From NCBI GenBank assembly GCA_016292335.1, contig JAECRX010000167.1, positions 1 through 5,286 on the forward strand: a stretch of DNA of 5,286 nucleotides. Reading direction: 5' to 3'. Positions 3,481-5,286 of the stretch are shown here, one piece after another. Position numbers and translations under genes: made by a program. Source of the stretch: Candidatus Sifarchaeum subterraneum. Lineage in GTDB: Archaea; Asgardarchaeota; Sifarchaeia; Sifarchaeales; Sifarchaeaceae. The notes below the pieces were generated by a model, which saw only the letters and a program-made list of their open reading frames with translations, made no database searches and was not told where the DNA came from. How positions within the stretch are numbered: the first letter of the stretch is position 1; each line of letters opens with the position of its first letter.

Positions 3481-5286
3481 ATGGAGCTGAAGAGTGAGAA
3501 CTTCGTAGAAAAAATCTTTGGCCTACTTATCATTTCTTTAGCTTTTTTAGTTAGATTTCTCAATGTCTATCGATTTCCTTTATTTAATTATGGTTTCGAA
3601 CCATGGTTTTACTGGAGGCTTACGCATTTATTTTTAGAGAACAAAATTGATTTGTTCGACCTTCATCAAAAATATGAAGAGAAACCTGCCTTTTATGTTC
3701 TTATGGTCTCTATTATCTTATTTTTTGGATTTCCAGTTTTTGATATATTCCGATATTTGCCTATCTTCATCGGAACTTTCGCTGTTTCTTCAATGTTTCT
3801 CCTGGCAAGGAATGTGTTAAAAAACAAAAAACAAGTAATCTTTTCGGGAATCTTCCTGTCAGCGGTAGCAGATTTTTTTATCTCTTCAACAGATCAGTAT
3901 CAACCAGAGTGCTTGGGACTTTTATTCATTTCGATTTTTTTCTACTTTTGGTCTAAGTTCTCTTTAAATAAGAGCAAAAAGATGCCAAAGAATTTCATAT
4001 TGGCTATTTTATTTTTCTTTCTACTTTGTTTAACCGATAACCTAGGATCGGGACTTTTATCATCAACAATAATCTTGATCTGTCTTTTTATGGTTTTATT
4101 TAGGATTTATGACATATCATCTGCTTTTTTATGCCTGATTTCAACGATATTTTTTCTATTTTTTTCTGGATTTTTATTCACGCTTTCTATACAATTAGTG
4201 GTTTTAATTTTCACTTTACCCTCTTTGATAATGCTTATATCTTTTTTAGGTGGCTCAAAAAAGCAAAATCGGAGAAAAATTGAATTTATAAACAATTTTG
4301 CGACTAAAAGAAAAATTTTCTTTGTTTGGATTTGTGGCAACGTGATTATGATTCTTCTAATCCCTTCAATTGTTTCTCAAACTAACTTTTCAATATATTT
4401 TTCAAAATTCACCGAGGGAAATTTTTGGTTGTGGGTTTTTTATAAAATTGCTCCAAAATTCTTTCTACTTTCGTTTGGTGGGTTAGGTTGTATATTATGG
4501 TTAGAAAAGCTCAAGAAACCCTCTTTTGATTTTGTAGTATTTTGTTGGGGTTTAGTATTATTATGCTTATTCATGTTTTTTGCTTTGTATTTTGTTGGTT
4601 CTCCAAAAATTTCTGATTTATTGTTTTCTCTTCCAATATATCGAGCAAGAACTTGGTTATTGAGAATCCTTCCTTTTCTTTTTCAACCATTATGTCTAAT
4701 CGCTGGATTTGGTTTTATACGATTTTTTGATTTTTTGGAAAGATCCTTCAATAAAAGAATCGTCCTTCTATTCTCAATGGTATTATTAATTTTAATGAGC
4801 TTTTTTGGAATCAGGGGGGCTTTTCCAACACCTGATGAAGGGGCATTGACATCGGAACAACAAGATTCGACAGAATATAATGTCGTTTTATGGATAAAAA
4901 GTAATTTTCCAGACAAGTCAATTATTTTGCTCGATTATAAATGGGTTTACATTGTTTTAAGTGTTTATGGGGATGATGGGATTGAGGGCTCAATTGCAGT
5001 TTCAAAAGAGAGGCGAATATCCATTTTCACATTTTCAGAGTTTTATTATCCCGAAAACTTCGATTGGTTAACCTCTGACCGAATACCTGGTTTTAAGTGG
5101 CATCAAAGCGAAATAAACTTCGAAAATTGTTTCATACTTTTAGATGATTCTTTAACCACTCATGGAATATATAGTCATATACAACTGAGCAGGCCAATCC
5201 ATCAGAATGAACTGGAAAACTATTCTAAAACAACTTTTTTGTTTCAGATTTATAAAACCGAAGACGCGCGGATATACGCAGTTTTA
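3481..5286 (+). CDS. GT-C membrane glycosyltransferase-like protein (STT3/AglB type), 3' end beyond window
   Basis: The frame is open for 602 residues and has no stop before the right edge. Many hydrophobic helices span residues 11 to about 445, followed by a soluble extracytoplasmic domain. The layout matches oligosaccharyltransferases of the STT3/AglB group, which move lipid-linked glycans onto proteins outside the membrane. Helix 1 is followed by a first-loop motif GFEPWFYWR (38-46) where the family has a GxDPxxH-like motif. Other matching landmarks are P69-x-x-Y72, a second acidic loop STDQYQPE (136-143), and R389 followed by a proline-containing helix. After the membrane part comes LWIKSNFPDKSIILLDYKW (470-488), aligning with the region before and including WWDYG. 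Here the motif reads LLDYK, so D and Y remain but WW and G are lost. Start ATG 3481 has AGGTGG 14 bases upstream; an in-frame GTG at 3463 is possible. It could be a non-OST GT-C enzyme. Confidence 0.7.
   Translation, partial: MELKSENFVEKIFGLLIISLAFLVRFLNVYRFPLFNYGFEPWFYWRLTHLFLENKIDLFDLHQKYEEKPAFYVLMVSIILFFGFPVFDIFRYLPIFIGTFAVSSMFLLARNVLKNKKQVIFSGIFLSAVADFFISSTDQYQPECLGLLFISIFFYFWSKFSLNKSKKMPKNFILAILFFFLLCLTDNLGSGLLSSTIILICLFMVLFRIYDISSAFLCLISTIFFLFFSGFLFTLSIQLVVLIFTLPSLIMLISFLGGSKKQNRRKIEFINNFATKRKIFFVWICGNVIMILLIPSIVSQTNFSIYFSKFTEGNFWLWVFYKIAPKFFLLSFGGLGCILWLEKLKKPSFDFVVFCWGLVLLCLFMFFALYFVGSPKISDLLFSLPIYRARTWLLRILPFLFQPLCLIAGFGFIRFFDFLERSFNKRIVLLFSMVLLILMSFFGIRGAFPTPDEGALTSEQQDSTEYNVVLWIKSNFPDKSIILLDYKWVYIVLSVYGDDGIEGSIAVSKERRISIFTFSEFYYPENFDWLTSDRIPGFKWHQSEINFENCFILLDDSLTTHGIYSHIQLSRPIHQNELENYSKTTFLFQIYKTEDARIYAVL

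Noticed and set aside
1..5286. CRISPR array, transposase or insertion-sequence ends
   Set aside because: No regularly spaced direct repeats, no transposase frame and no paired terminal repeats with target duplications were seen.

Overview
The window looks like a low-GC archaeal chromosome segment. Four things point to Archaea: a DUF1512-family membrane protein gene (an archaeal family), an archaeal-type 5S rRNA, TATA-type promoters about 26 bases upstream of several genes, and a tRNA gene cut by bulge-helix-bulge (BHB) introns. A Thermoproteota or Bathyarchaeia-like lineage would fit, but the sequence does not fix this.

Layout. Positions 1-1381 (minus) hold the DUF1512 gene, followed downstream by a short two-helix membrane protein gene that runs off the left edge; they are probably one operon. 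Positions 1382-1930 hold no convincing protein gene but are densely structured. A 125-base foldable RNA (minus) with its own TATA box lies directly upstream of DUF1512, and a second structured stretch of about 250 bases with a strong TATA box faces the other way. Positions 1931-2255 are AT-rich spacer. A 44-residue zinc-ribbon protein gene (minus, TTG start) with its own TATA box and a T-rich tail lies at 2256-2390. Positions 2442-2759 are AT-rich spacer.

Positions 2760-3014 (minus) are the most striking feature: a tRNA-Trp(CCA) gene divided into six exons by five introns (after positions 17, 29, 37, 45 and 59). Removing them leaves a 77-base tRNA with every stem intact and an encoded CCA end. 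Upstream of it on the same strand lies a 5S rRNA gene (3206-3333) with its own TATA box. From 3481 to the right edge (plus) runs an incomplete gene for a multi-pass membrane protein. It resembles oligosaccharyltransferase/AglB-type GT-C glycosyltransferases, but the expected catalytic-site motifs are altered.

How the parts relate: 5S rRNA and tRNA-Trp are translation components with separate promoters. The zinc-ribbon protein and the DUF1512 pair have no assignable pathway. The glycosyltransferase-like gene is transcribed divergently from the 5S gene and probably belongs to cell-surface glycosylation.
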